DNA of 64,000 nucleotides from Methanosphaera sp. (GCA_017430835.1 JAFRMD010000089.1:4602-68601); one strand, 5' to 3'; positions 53,841 to 63,728 are shown, counted from the first letter of the stretch. Made by a program: numbers and translations. Notes: generated by a model from the sequence alone, not told the origin.

Positions 53841-55253
53841 ATGGAAATGTTAATTAATTCAGAACATGTATCAAATGATGAAAGGATGGATGTCATAAAC
53901 CCATATGATAATTCAGTTGTTGATACGATTCCAATGGCTAATAAGGAAAATGTTCTAAAAGCAATTAAGTCAGCAAATGATGCTAAACAAGAGATTACTC
54001 GATTAAGTTCTAGAGAAATATTCTACAGATTAAATGATGCTTGCAGTGATTTAAAAAATCAAAAGGAAAAAATAGCTAAAGTCATAACCATGGAAACAGG
54101 AAAACCTATCAAGGGTTCATTATATGAAATGGACAGATCAATTGAAACGTTATTGTTTGCAGCTGAAGAATCCAAAAGAATTTTTGGTGAAAATGTTCCT
54201 ATAAATGCAGGTCTTGGAGGAGAGGGAGTAATGGCATTTACACAAAAAATACCGTTGGGAACTGTAGTTGCCATAACTCCATTTAATTATCCTGTAAACC
54301 TGGCAATACATAAATTGGCTCCTGCACTGGCAGCAAAAAATACGGTAATTCTTAAACCATCACGAGAAGCACCATTATCTGGTTTAATGCTTGCAGAAAT
54401 ACTTGCAAATCATTTTCCAAGTGGGGCAGTAAATACATTAACCGGTCATGGTCAGTTTATAGGAGATATGTTGGTAGGTAGTGATGATGTTGATAAAATA
54501 TCATTTACGGGCAGTGTAGATACTGGAGTTCATATTGCAAACAATTCCGGCATGAAAAAGGTAACGCTTGAACTTGGAGGTAATGACCCAACAATAGTGC
54601 TTGCAGATGCCAATATTGATAAGGCTGTTGAAGAAGTACTTAATGGTGCATACCTTTTCTCTGGTCAAGTTTGTATGGGTGTTAAAAGAGTTATTGTTGA
54701 AAAAGATGTTGTTGACGAATTTACTCAAAAGTTAGTAAAACAAACCAATAAACTTAAAGTAGGAAATCCGATGGATAAGGCTACTGATATTGGACCGTTG
54801 ATAAACTCTAAAGCAGTAGCAGAAGTTGACAGGGTTGTTCAGGATGCCGTCACAGACGGTGCAAGCGTTGAAGCAGGCGGTAAAATTAAGGATAATTTCT
54901 ATTGGCCTACAGTACTAAGTGATGTGAAAGAAGGTATGGAATTGGTTTCTAATGAAACTTTTGGACCAGTTGCACCTATTATTGAAGCAGAAAATATTGA
55001 TGAAGCTATTAAAATTGCTAACAATACTAAATATGGCCTTAATGCAGGAGTTTTCACAGAAAATATGCATGATGCATTAAAATGTGTTCATTTAATTGAA
55101 TCAGGAAGTGTCTTTGTAAATAAAGCATCCACATTCAGAACGGATAATATGCCTTTTGGTGGATTTAAAAATAGTGGAATGGGGAAAGAAGGAATTAAAT
55201 ATGCAGTTGAGGATATGTGTAGAACAAAACTAATTGGTTTTAATCTTAATTAG
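53841..55253 (+). CDS. NAD(P)-dependent aldehyde dehydrogenase, lactaldehyde dehydrogenase-like
   Basis: A 470-residue member of the aldehyde dehydrogenase superfamily. TPFNYPVNLAIHKLAPALAA and KPSREAPLSG bind NAD, FTGSVDTG follows, LELGGNDPTIVLADAN holds the general-base Glu, and GQVCMGVKRVIVE holds the catalytic Cys (about 279). ETFGPVAPII and MPFGGFKNSGMGKEG are near the end. The form fits the methanogen lactaldehyde dehydrogenase (CofA) used in coenzyme F420 synthesis, or a non-phosphorylating glyceraldehyde-3-phosphate dehydrogenase; these cannot be told apart by eye. Preceded by a GAGG site. Single gene. Confidence 0.85.
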   Translation: MEMLINSEHVSNDERMDVINPYDNSVVDTIPMANKENVLKAIKSANDAKQEITRLSSREIFYRLNDACSDLKNQKEKIAKVITMETGKPIKGSLYEMDRSIETLLFAAEESKRIFGENVPINAGLGGEGVMAFTQKIPLGTVVAITPFNYPVNLAIHKLAPALAAKNTVILKPSREAPLSGLMLAEILANHFPSGAVNTLTGHGQFIGDMLVGSDDVDKISFTGSVDTGVHIANNSGMKKVTLELGGNDPTIVLADANIDKAVEEVLNGAYLFSGQVCMGVKRVIVEKDVVDEFTQKLVKQTNKLKVGNPMDKATDIGPLINSKAVAEVDRVVQDAVTDGASVEAGGKIKDNFYWPTVLSDVKEGMELVSNETFGPVAPIIEAENIDEAIKIANNTKYGLNAGVFTENMHDALKCVHLIESGSVFVNKASTFRTDNMPFGGFKNSGMGKEGIKYAVEDMCRTKLIGFNLN

Positions 55254-55467
55254 TTTATAATTTTTTTTCTTCTTTTTATTGTTGCATTGTGTTGATAAAT
55301 TAATATAATCCATACTCTTTTTTGTATTTTATAACAAATTATCATATTTTTTTAATTTTTTAATAGAATAACTAAAGGGATTTAAGTTTTATTAAGATTA
55401 TTTTCTTAGTAATTTATATTAATAATGACTTAAATACATGTACTTAATTGATGTTTTGATGATTTAT

Positions 55468-56016
55468 ATGGATTTTATTTCAGTTTTTTTAATTGCAGTA
55501 GCACTTGCCATGGACTCTTTTAGTGTATCATTAACTAAGGGTTTTACACAAAAGAATTTACAGACAAGACAAATAGTGTATTATGGATTATTTTTCGGAT
55601 TGTTTCATTTGTTTGTTCCAATAATAGGTTATTATGCTGGAGTAACTGTTACTCATTTTGTTACAAAAATAGCTCCATGGGTAGCATTTATATTGCTGTT
55701 TATTGTTGGGGCAAACATGATTAAGGAAAGCTTGGAAAATGAGGATGAAGAAATTACTGATGAATTTTCTTTTAAAGAGCTGTTTCTTCTAGCTATAGCT
55801 ACAAGTATAGATGCATTTGCAATAGGTGTAACTTTTGCACTATTAAATACCAATATATTTATACCGGCCATAATCACGTCTTTGGTTGTATTTACGCTAA
55901 GTATTGTGGGAATTTTAATTGGTAAGAGATTGGGGGATTACTTTGGAGATAAATTCCTCATACTTGGTGGTGTAATATTAATATTAATTGGTATTAAGAT
56001 TTTATTAGGATCATAA
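55468..56016 (+). CDS. mntP: MntP-type manganese efflux pump
   Basis: A 182-residue, six-helix membrane protein made of two related halves: AVALAMDSFSVSLTKGF near the start and AIATSIDAFAIGVTFAL after the midpoint, each with the conserved Asp. The cytoplasmic loop between (ESLENEDEEITDEFSFKE) is acidic. MntP exports Mn(II). I prefer ATG 55468 (MDFISVFLIAVALAMDSF), which matches the usual MntP start; ATG 55438 would add ten residues. In bacteria mntP is under Mn-riboswitch or MntR control; neither is visible here, although a DtxR-type regulator is at 28326. Confidence 0.88.
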   Translation: MDFISVFLIAVALAMDSFSVSLTKGFTQKNLQTRQIVYYGLFFGLFHLFVPIIGYYAGVTVTHFVTKIAPWVAFILLFIVGANMIKESLENEDEEITDEFSFKELFLLAIATSIDAFAIGVTFALLNTNIFIPAIITSLVVFTLSIVGILIGKRLGDYFGDKFLILGGVILILIGIKILLGS

Positions 56017-56105
56017 CTTTTTTTCCTCTACTTTCTTCTTATATTAGAAATTTAAAAAAATAGTTAAAATTAAGGGAGGGAAGTAGTTTTTTTATGGTTT
56101 TTTAT

Positions 56106-57722
56106 TTATTCAGAACCCTTTATTATTCCAATAACTATGTAAATAGCAAGAAGTGCACTGATTACGAATCCTATAAATCCTAAGGCAGAAATATCATAAA
56201 TTTTAGGACCTTTATCAGCTAGTATTGCTAGTGAAGAACCAATTAATAATGCAGATATTATCAATGATACTGAAATTTGATTTTTAAAGGAATCCAATCC
56301 TGTATGGTTTACATTGAATTTAATTTCTCCTTTTTCAACCTTGTTGAGGGTACTGTTTACACGGTCTGGCAAGTCTTTCAATAAATGTTCAACTTCCATT
56401 AAATAGTCAAAGCTGCCAGTTGCAATGCTGACTGGGTTTAATCTTTGCATAACAATTTGATAAGATAATTTTTGAAGTTCTTCTGCAGCATTGAATTCAG
56501 GATCTAATTTGTTTCCAGTATCTTCAATAAGTGCAACTCCTCTACCAATCATCACAAACTCTCTTGGAAGAATTACATTGTGTTTAATCATGGTGTTAAT
56601 TAACTTTTCAAGAATACCATCCATTTGATCCAGTTCAGCACCCATATAGCGACCCAGCATGTCCTCAATATCCATCCGTAAATCTTCAGTATTTTGTTCT
56701 TGAGTAATTATTTTCATATAAATTAACTGTTTAATCAGACTGTTGGTATTTCCCTCTAATAGAATTATTATTAGACGTGCCAAGTCCTTACGGAATTCTT
56801 CACTTAATATTCCCATCATTCCAAAATCAATATAACATAATTTTCCATCATGCGTGATGAACATATTACCAGGATGTGGATCAGCATGGAAATATCCATC
56901 AAGAATTACCTGTTTGAAATATGATTTAACACCATAATTAGCTATAGTTTTGTTATCAATACCTTCTATTTCTTTATCGAATAAATCAGTGACTTCTATT
57001 CCATCAATTAGTTCCATAGTAATTATTTTATCAGTACTATAGTCAGGATATACCTTTGGTATTTTGATGTAATCTTCATTTTCAAAGTTATGTGTTACTT
57101 TTTGCATGTTCATAACTTCTTCCATGTAATCAAGTTCCTTGAATATGGATCTTTCAAATTCCTTAACCATAGCCGGTAAATTATAAGTTCTAGTTTTAGT
57201 AATATACTTGTCTGCCTTAACGGCTAAGGTTTTCATAATTTTAACATCTGCTAGAATAATGTCATATATTCCCGGTTTTTGAACTTTAACAGCAACTTGT
57301 TCATCTGTTTCTTTTAGTTTAGCTTTATAAACTTGACCAATTGATGCTGATCCGAGAGGTTCTTCCTTAAATTCGGAGTACATTTCTTCTAATGGTCGTC
57401 CAAGCCTTTCTTCTATAACCACTTTCATCTCATCAAAGGGGGTTGTCTTGGTATCATCCCTTAATTTTTTCAAGTCTTCTGCAATTTCAACACCCACCAA
57501 ATCAGGTCTTGTACATAGTATTTGACCTAACTTAACAAATGCCGGACCTAACTCTTCAAAACATTGTCTGAGATTGGAAAAATCCAGGTCTTCATCATAA
57601 CTTTCACCTTTTCTACGTTTTGACGATGAAATAAGAAGTTTTCCCAAATGGTATTTTTTTGCTACGCTAACAATTTCATTAAACCTTTTTTTAGTATTTA
57701 TTTCATTAGTGTTTGATGTCAT
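56106..57722 (-). CDS. ABC1/UbiB-family atypical protein kinase
   Basis: A 538-residue member of the ABC1/ADCK/UbiB family. Visible: the KxGQ helix (GPAFVKLGQILCTRPDLVG, about 55-73), the Ala-rich-loop region GSASIGQVYKAKL, the ATP lysine in VAVKVQKPGI, ELDYMEEVMNM, FHADPHPGNMF (catalytic loop) and YIDFGMMG (metal Asp). Two C-terminal membrane helices (about 480-500 and 510-533) anchor it. In organisms with quinones the family supports ubiquinone synthesis; methanogens of this group lack ubiquinone, so it may serve isoprenoid lipids. An inverted repeat lies 25 bp upstream of the ATG. Confidence 0.9.
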   Translation of the reverse strand: MTSNTNEINTKKRFNEIVSVAKKYHLGKLLISSSKRRKGESYDEDLDFSNLRQCFEELGPAFVKLGQILCTRPDLVGVEIAEDLKKLRDDTKTTPFDEMKVVIEERLGRPLEEMYSEFKEEPLGSASIGQVYKAKLKETDEQVAVKVQKPGIYDIILADVKIMKTLAVKADKYITKTRTYNLPAMVKEFERSIFKELDYMEEVMNMQKVTHNFENEDYIKIPKVYPDYSTDKIITMELIDGIEVTDLFDKEIEGIDNKTIANYGVKSYFKQVILDGYFHADPHPGNMFITHDGKLCYIDFGMMGILSEEFRKDLARLIIILLEGNTNSLIKQLIYMKIITQEQNTEDLRMDIEDMLGRYMGAELDQMDGILEKLINTMIKHNVILPREFVMIGRGVALIEDTGNKLDPEFNAAEELQKLSYQIVMQRLNPVSIATGSFDYLMEVEHLLKDLPDRVNSTLNKVEKGEIKFNVNHTGLDSFKNQISVSLIISALLIGSSLAILADKGPKIYDISALGFIGFVISALLAIYIVIGIIKGSE

Positions 57723-57746
57723 AAAACTACTCCTATTAGTACAATG

Positions 57747-57770
57747 ATATCCTATTATTTATTAGGATAT
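57747..57770 (-). promoter_or_regulatory. Inverted repeat upstream of the ABC1-type kinase
   Basis: ATATCCTA (57747-57754) and TAGGATAT (57763-57770) are perfect complements eight bases apart, 25 bp ahead of the start codon. Possibly an operator or a hairpin in the mRNA leader. Confidence 0.35.
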
Positions 57771-58019
57771 TCTTTTATCAATCCAGTAATTATAGCACTT
57801 ACATTTTATATGTGTTAAAGGTTACACTATGGTATATAGTTTATATCATAAAACATATAAAGATAAGTCTTTTATTGTAAAAATATTATAATTTTTATCT
57901 TTATTTATGCATGTTTTGACTAATTTTAGTCTAATATTTCCATAAACCATATTAAACAATTATACATGAAAGTTGCTGGGTAATATTATGAAACTAGCAA
58001 ATTATCCGTTTAATTACTC

Positions 58020-60032
58020 TTAATCCTCCAAATCTACACATCCACTGAAAGCATCAGATTTTTCAACAATGTTTGACATATCCCATTTATTTAATTTCTC
58101 TTTTACATTTCTAATTTTTTCACAGGCAAAGGAAGTTTTAGAATAGTTTCGAACACCATCTAGAACGTATGCAGTATTATAAGATATTTTTTCATGGATT
58201 GGAACGTTATATCTTCCAAAAATGTTGGATATATCTTGTAAACTTGATGTATCTAAATCCTCTAGGTTTGCAATATTTTCTAATGATTCACATCCTGCAA
58301 AAGTATACCTCATACTTTTAAGATTAGACGTATTCCAAGTGTCAAGTCCAGAGATTGTTGTCAATGATTCACAACAGGTAAACATGTAATCAATGGATTC
58401 AATATCACTAGTAAGATTTTGACAAACAATTGCAACAACATTCTTAAATCTATTACCACAGGAATAGACTTCTGCATGACATGGTCTTTTATTTTCACCT
58501 TCACGATAATAATCATAATATTCTACATTATATGATACGTATTCATCAAAATATCTTTTTTTCAAGTTATCGGTTTTAGACAAATCTTCACTTATGAAGA
58601 TAATATCCTCATATGGAATTTCTGATGATATAATTTCGAACCAACTGGTAACATTAGTTCCATCATTCAATATTATTAAAACATCATATTCACCAAGATC
58701 ATAAATGCTGTCGGTACTATTGTTCAAGGTTTCAAAACTTATCAAATCATCATTATAATACTTTGATGTATCAATACTATTTACTGTAAGGTTATATTTG
58801 TCAATAAGTTCTTTGAAAGATTTAATTCTATCATCAACTTCCTTTTCTGTTGTTATGCTTTTATCATCAATTTCATTTTTTATGATGTTTTTCACGTAGG
58901 AAAAGCTTATAGATGAATCCAGATATTTTTTAAGTAAAACTTTACTTACTTTATTGTGGATAGTTTCACCAGAAGTACTTTCAAGTATTTCTTTTAAGAA
59001 GTTTTCATCATCAATATTCTCCATAGCCGTTATACGGATTTCATCATTATTGGCATTTTTTACAATCTTTTTTAAATCATTTTGATTATTTTGCAAGCTT
59101 ATAATTTTATTTATTTTCTCAATGGCAGTATCACGTACCCGCCTATCATTATCATTATTAATTATTTCAATGAGAGTGTCCACATCCTTTAGATTAGGAT
59201 TATTAATTGCTTTTTGACGAACTATGTAACTTTCATCACTTGTAGCTATAGTCCTCAACGTTTCAGGATTTCTAATTTTTTTTGTTGCTTCTATACGAAC
59301 AGATGAACTTTCATCATTTAAACTAACATCAGTCAATAAATTTTCATCGGAAATAATCTTTATGACTTTTCCTCTGATATCGTAATACTCGCTATCCAAA
59401 GCTCTTATTAAATCTTCTTCCCGGTCTATTTTATCTAAAGCCTTATTTCGAATAAGATGATAATCTGAATTCATTGCTATATCAAGAATTAACTCCTTAT
59501 CTTTAACTTTTAAAAAGGCACATTCTGCAATAATATCTTTTGGTGGTGGATTGGTATAGTGGCGTTCTGGATTTGTTGGTGAGTCGGCATATTTGGCTAT
59601 GTCACATAAAATTTTTTCGTCATTGATTTTTTCAATAAGTTTTTCTCTATATGTATAATAGGTAAATCTTTTTTTGGCAACGTATCCGAGGGTTTCTTCA
59701 GATTTTAAGTTTGGATTATGTGCAGCAGATTTACATACATCCGTCGAATCATCATTTTGTAAAATGTAAAAAAGTACTTTTTCATCAGTAATTTTTTTCA
59801 CAGCCAATCTACGTTCCCTATAACTACTGTTGCTTTTTGCAATACTGATTAACACATCTTCATTTCTTAAGCATGGATTTGCTATTGCAGCCTCACGAAC
59901 ATTTGGATGTGGATCATCTAAAGCTAATTTGATAAGTATGTCCTCGTCTGTTAACTCTTTTGCAGCTTCCTCTCTTTTTTTATAGTCAGTATTTTCATAT
60001 TTGGGTTTAAAAAGATTGTTGAAAAATCCCAT
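58020..60032 (-). CDS. HEAT/LRV-like repeat protein with C-terminal DUF285 (BspA-like) repeats
   Basis: A 670-residue protein without signal peptide or membrane helix. Residues about 15-360 are helical repeats of about 30 residues (DDPHPNVREAAIANPCLRNE, SSSVRIEATKKIRNPETL, SYIVRQKAINNPNLKDVDTL). About 365-520 is a linking region. The end (about 545-670) has DUF285/BspA-type leucine-rich units: IDYMFTCCESLTTISGLDTW, MRYTFAGCESLENIANLEDL, WDMSNIVEKSDAFSGCVDLE. DUF285 is mostly seen on surface proteins of bacteria, so its fusion to a HEAT-like array in a protein with no export signal is unusual. A paralogue, broken, lies at 1-869. It stands alone. Confidence 0.8.
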   Translation of the reverse strand: MGFFNNLFKPKYENTDYKKREEAAKELTDEDILIKLALDDPHPNVREAAIANPCLRNEDVLISIAKSNSSYRERRLAVKKITDEKVLFYILQNDDSTDVCKSAAHNPNLKSEETLGYVAKKRFTYYTYREKLIEKINDEKILCDIAKYADSPTNPERHYTNPPPKDIIAECAFLKVKDKELILDIAMNSDYHLIRNKALDKIDREEDLIRALDSEYYDIRGKVIKIISDENLLTDVSLNDESSSVRIEATKKIRNPETLRTIATSDESYIVRQKAINNPNLKDVDTLIEIINNDNDRRVRDTAIEKINKIISLQNNQNDLKKIVKNANNDEIRITAMENIDDENFLKEILESTSGETIHNKVSKVLLKKYLDSSISFSYVKNIIKNEIDDKSITTEKEVDDRIKSFKELIDKYNLTVNSIDTSKYYNDDLISFETLNNSTDSIYDLGEYDVLIILNDGTNVTSWFEIISSEIPYEDIIFISEDLSKTDNLKKRYFDEYVSYNVEYYDYYREGENKRPCHAEVYSCGNRFKNVVAIVCQNLTSDIESIDYMFTCCESLTTISGLDTWNTSNLKSMRYTFAGCESLENIANLEDLDTSSLQDISNIFGRYNVPIHEKISYNTAYVLDGVRNYSKTSFACEKIRNVKEKLNKWDMSNIVEKSDAFSGCVDLED

Positions 60033-60354
60033 AAAAAGTACACCTCATTATAAAATTATTAATATTTGTTAATTAATTTAGCTGAGACATAATTTAATAT
60101 TATTGATTTTGATATAATTTTTCATAAAAGAATGATAAAAGCCTATTTAGATGAGATTATTATGTACAAATTCTAATGATATCATTTTTTCAAATACTGA
60201 TTAAAGATATGATGAGATAAAATACATTGAGTTTAGAAATTAAATTTTTTAAGAATTAGAAAATTATTTAAATGATAATTTAAATAATCAAGTATATATT
60301 ATATTTAACCAAATTTTTTGAAATATTAATAATTAATTTAATGGATGTAAAAAA
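60033..60354. other. Intergenic region between divergent genes
   Basis: About 320 bp with no supported gene. It holds the promoters of the HEAT/DUF285 gene (minus) and of the small membrane protein gene (plus). Confidence 0.4.
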
Positions 60355-60564
60355 ATGGAGTACAAAAAAACTTTTGCATTATTTTTAATAGGTTATTTTT
60401 TAGCAATATTCTTTAGTTATATTGGATTAATATATGGAATAATATTATATCTAGTGAAAAAAGATAACGAAACATATTATGAACATTCTAGGAATATCAT
60501 AGCTATTGCTATTGTTTTTATAATAATTAGGCTATTCATTACATTCGGTAGTGCGTTGTTTTAA
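60355..60564 (+). CDS. Small two-helix membrane protein of unknown function
   Basis: 69 residues with two hydrophobic helices (about 6-32 and 46-68) joined by a charged loop, KKDNETYYEHSRN, so both ends probably face the same side. No family recognised. The ATG is preceded by GGATGTAAAAA, a plausible ribosome binding site. It stands alone between longer AT-rich gaps. Confidence 0.5.
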   Translation: MEYKKTFALFLIGYFLAIFFSYIGLIYGIILYLVKKDNETYYEHSRNIIAIAIVFIIIRLFITFGSALF

Positions 60565-60831
60565 TATAACCCTATAAGAATAATAACTTAATAAAGTACA
60601 TGGTCAATACTGTTAAAATTAAAAGGTTTTTTTGGTTATTAGTATAATTCGAAAATAACCCATTTTTTCAGTTTAATTTATCTATTTTTTGTTTATTTTT
60701 TAGAAATTAAAAAATTATTTCACTAATTCTATTTATTATATTTTTGTCAAGGATTTCCATTACAAATTATAACATTTAATCAAAATTAGAAATACAAAAG
60801 TTTAATTATTGTTTAATCCCCAATATTACAC

Positions 60832-61479
60832 ATGAAAAGATTATTTATATTTGACTTAGATGGTATGATCCTTGACACAATAGAAGATTCATTTTATTGT
60901 GTAAATAAGGTGCTTAAAGAATTTGGAATACCACCGTATGAAGTAGATTTAAAAACTATGCATTATCCCACATTTAGAAAATACTTGAACGAAAACAATG
61001 CTGGTAAAGAAACACCCGTATATCCAAGATATATAGAAGTTTACGCTAAACATCCACTAAACAATACAAAACCATTTGATGGAATAACGGATGTTTTAAA
61101 TGAACTTCAAAATAGGGGAGTAACACTGGCAATATGCTCAAATCGTGATGAAAAAGTAGTAAAAGTATTAGCAAAACGATTTTTCAATGGAATAAATTTT
61201 AAATACATATCCGGCTTTAGAAAAGGAGTACCTGATAAACCCAATCCATACAGAATCAATGAAATAATTGAAGCAGAAAACCTTACAAAAAGTGAAGTAA
61301 TATACTTTGGAGACAAGGATGCTGATGTAAAAGTAGCTCAAAATGCCGGTATAGATTTAATACTGGTTACTTATGGTCAGGGAAGTCCGGAAGACTATGC
61401 AAATCCATATCCATTAAAAGTAATAGACAAAGCAAAGGAAATACTGGAGCTAATAAATGAAGGAATTATACATATTTGA
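60832..61479 (+). CDS. HAD-superfamily hydrolase, phosphoglycolate phosphatase-like, copy 1
   Basis: 215 residues. The HAD motifs are LFIFDLDGMILDT (motif I, Asp8 nucleophile and Asp10; the usual Thr after Gly is Met), CSNRDEKVVKVL (motif II), the Lys in GVPDKPNPYRI (motif III), and YFGDKDADVKVAQNAG (motif IV). The helical cap lies between motifs I and II. Such enzymes dephosphorylate small sugar or glycolate phosphates. It overlaps its paralogue by 23 bp, so the two are coupled. The substrate is unknown. Confidence 0.88.
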   Translation: MKRLFIFDLDGMILDTIEDSFYCVNKVLKEFGIPPYEVDLKTMHYPTFRKYLNENNAGKETPVYPRYIEVYAKHPLNNTKPFDGITDVLNELQNRGVTLAICSNRDEKVVKVLAKRFFNGINFKYISGFRKGVPDKPNPYRINEIIEAENLTKSEVIYFGDKDADVKVAQNAGIDLILVTYGQGSPEDYANPYPLKVIDKAKEILELINEGIIHI

Positions 61480-62080
61480 TTTTGATGGAACACTAATAGA
61501 CAGCTACCGTGATTCAATCAAATATTTTAACAAGACACTACAGCAATATAATCTGCCAACCTTTGACGAGGAACTTGAAGGATTGGACTATCAGATATTC
61601 AGAGAATTTCTTCATGAACAAATCATGGGCATGGAAGAAGAATTCATGAAAAAGTTTACACTAAATTATAAGGACAGTCCACAACTTAATACCTACTTAT
61701 ATGATGGTGTTCTGGAAGTACTCCTTGAATTACAGAATAGGGGAATAATTCTTTCAATCTGTTCGAATAGGGAACAAAAAAATCTGGAAGAGTTAGTTAA
61801 CAAGTTTTTTGAAGGAATCAATTTCAAGTATGTTTCAGGAGATGTTGATGGACTTCACAATAAACCTGATGCATATAGAGTCAAAGAAATAATCAAAAAA
61901 GAAAACCTGGATAAAGCCAAAGTCTTATATTTTGGGGATAAAATAGCAGATATACAAGCTGCTAAATCTGCAGGCATTGACATGGTATTAGTCACTTATG
62001 GCCAGGGAAACGAGGAAGCATATTCTGATTCTTATCCGATAAAACTTATTAATGATGTGAAAGAAATTTTGGATTTCTGA
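61457..62080 (+). CDS. HAD-superfamily hydrolase, phosphoglycolate phosphatase-like, copy 2
   Basis: A 207-residue paralogue of the preceding protein with all motifs: LYIFDFDGTLIDSYRDSIKY (motif I, canonical DxDGT), CSNREQKNLEELV (motif II), the Lys in LHNKPDAYRV (motif III), and YFGDKIADIQAAKSAGID (motif IV). It begins inside the end of copy 1. The copies are about 40-45 percent alike by eye, differing mostly in the cap, so they may act on different phosphates or as a heterodimer. Confidence 0.88.
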   Translation: MKELYIFDFDGTLIDSYRDSIKYFNKTLQQYNLPTFDEELEGLDYQIFREFLHEQIMGMEEEFMKKFTLNYKDSPQLNTYLYDGVLEVLLELQNRGIILSICSNREQKNLEELVNKFFEGINFKYVSGDVDGLHNKPDAYRVKEIIKKENLDKAKVLYFGDKIADIQAAKSAGIDMVLVTYGQGNEEAYSDSYPIKLINDVKEILDF

Positions 62081-62345
62081 CACATTCTCTTTTTCTACTT
62101 TTTAATAAAAATATAATATTTCATTACTCTTCTCTAATTATTTAGAATAACAATACAGCTTGTATGTTTACTTAGTACAGTACAAACAAATAAAACCATT
62201 AAAAAAGGGTTCCAATTAAAATAACAGCAACAATATGGTGGTTAATCAATTTTCATCTTAAGATTAAAATTGTCTGACACAACCCTTAAAGTTAGGCATA
62301 ACTAAAAATATATGCAATAATAAACAACATAATAACAAAAAGAAT

Positions 62346-62804
62346 ATGGGGAAAAATAAATTGTCAATATATGATTACATCTTTGGAACACTAACATTGC
62401 TTTTATTCATATATGCCTTATATATAGTACCAAAGGCAGTAGGAGAAATTAAGGGAATATACATGGAAACACCAGACCCTTTCTTTGGAAAATTTAAAGA
62501 GGACTGCAAATGGACACACGGAACCACATATTCATTAGGAGCATTATCATATGTAGTGTTGATACCACTATTAATTCTAATCTATGAACAAACAATGATA
62601 CACCTGGGAGAACCAATAGCAATCATATTTATATGTGTAATCCTAATTTTAACAAGACAATACTATATAAAACAAAAAGTAATAAACGCAAAAAAAGCAC
62701 ATGAAAAAAACATAGAAGAAGGTTTAATAAAAAAAGACACTCCCCTTCCAGACATGGATGGAAGACTAACAAAAATAATTAAAAAACATAAAAAAAGAAA
62801 ATAA
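62346..62804 (+). CDS. Membrane protein of unknown function
   Basis: 152 residues with three hydrophobic segments (about 12-30, 62-80, 88-105), an extracellular loop between the first two (KGIYMETPDPFFGKFKEDCK), and a basic cytoplasmic tail (INAKKAHEKNIEEGLIKK, ending KIIKKHKKRK). No family recognised. The gene is convergent with the zinc-ribbon gene, only three bases separating the stops. ATGGGGAAAAAT at the start may double as part of the ribosome binding region. Confidence 0.55.
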   Translation: MGKNKLSIYDYIFGTLTLLLFIYALYIVPKAVGEIKGIYMETPDPFFGKFKEDCKWTHGTTYSLGALSYVVLIPLLILIYEQTMIHLGEPIAIIFICVILILTRQYYIKQKVINAKKAHEKNIEEGLIKKDTPLPDMDGRLTKIIKKHKKRK

Positions 62805-62807
62805 AAA

Positions 62808-63065
62808 CTATTCTTCAAACAATTTATCTAATTTTTCTTCAAACTCCTCCTGAGTTAAATCATCAACATCCTCATAATAGTCATGTTTATGAATCTCGTG
62901 TTTATGATGCTTATAATGTTCTTGAATCTTCTTTTGAACAGTATTATCAACTTCAATAATTGCACCCGTATATTCACAATGATTACATGACCACATAGAC
63001 CAATTTTGTGGAATAATCCATTCAACATCTTCACTACCACAACGTGGACAAACTTTAATCTTCAT
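62808..63065 (-). CDS. Small zinc-ribbon protein with His-rich segment
   Basis: 85 residues. The first half is a zinc ribbon with two knuckles, VCPRCGSEDVEW and SCNHCEYTG. The middle is His-rich (HYKHHKHEIHKHDYYED), able to bind further metal ions, and the end is acidic (DDLTQEEFEEKLDKLFEE). Similar small ribbons are frequent in methanogens and mostly uncharacterised; binding to nucleic acid or protein is possible. Monocistronic. Confidence 0.7.
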   Translation of the reverse strand: MKIKVCPRCGSEDVEWIIPQNWSMWSCNHCEYTGAIIEVDNTVQKKIQEHYKHHKHEIHKHDYYEDVDDLTQEEFEEKLDKLFEE

Positions 63066-63196
63066 ATTAATAAATATAATCTAACTAATTATTAAAAATA
63101 TTCAAAAGCAAAAAAAATAAGAATACAATTGTATGATTAGTATAATTGACTAAAATAAGATTTTATAATATATATTATACAAATTAATGTGAAAAA

Positions 63197-63517
63197 GTGA
63201 TAACAGCAGATTTTACAATAATACCTATAGTAACAGAAGATACGGCATGTAATGAATATGTTACAAAAGCAGTACAAATAATAAAAGACTCGAGATTAAA
63301 TTACAGATTAACCGGTATGGGAACACAAATTGAAGCGGAAAACTATCAAATATTATATGATGTAATTAGTAAAGCCCAGGAAGCACTATTTAAAACGGGA
63401 ACACATAGAGTATATACAATATTAAAAATAGACGACCGGAGAGACAGGAAAAACAGTTCATTAAATCAAAAAGTTGAAAGTGTTAACGAACTTTTAAGCA
63501 AAAATAATAATCAATGA
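63197..63517 (+). CDS. MTH1187/YkoF-family protein
   Basis: A 106-residue ferredoxin-like alpha-beta protein of the MTH1187 family (DUF77). ADFTIIPIVTEDTACNEYVT, YRLTGMGTQIEAENYQILYD and RVYTILKIDDRRDR are typical. Members form tetramers, and relatives (YkoF) bind thiamine or hydroxymethylpyrimidine; thiamine genes occur at 44965-46456 but not nearby. It starts at GTG 63197 with GTGA at 63189-63192. The basic tail is normal. Confidence 0.85.
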   Translation: MITADFTIIPIVTEDTACNEYVTKAVQIIKDSRLNYRLTGMGTQIEAENYQILYDVISKAQEALFKTGTHRVYTILKIDDRRDRKNSSLNQKVESVNELLSKNNNQ

Positions 63518-63728
63518 CAAACATATTATTTATCATTTTCACTTAATTATTTTTAGTATCTGAAAGGAAAATTAAATTTTAATAGTAGGTTTATTCATTT
63601 TATTTATAACATCCCAATAAAATATTATCATTATTATACTATATGCTATATCATAATTTCTAAAAAAATAATTTTGTTAATTTTCAATAAATGCAATATT
63701 TTATAATTAAGTTGATAGGATTGGTTTG

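Noticed and set aside
49291..57843. TTACACTATGG found at about 49294 and again at about 57822
   Set aside because: Only 11 bases, two copies, with unrelated surroundings; probably chance.
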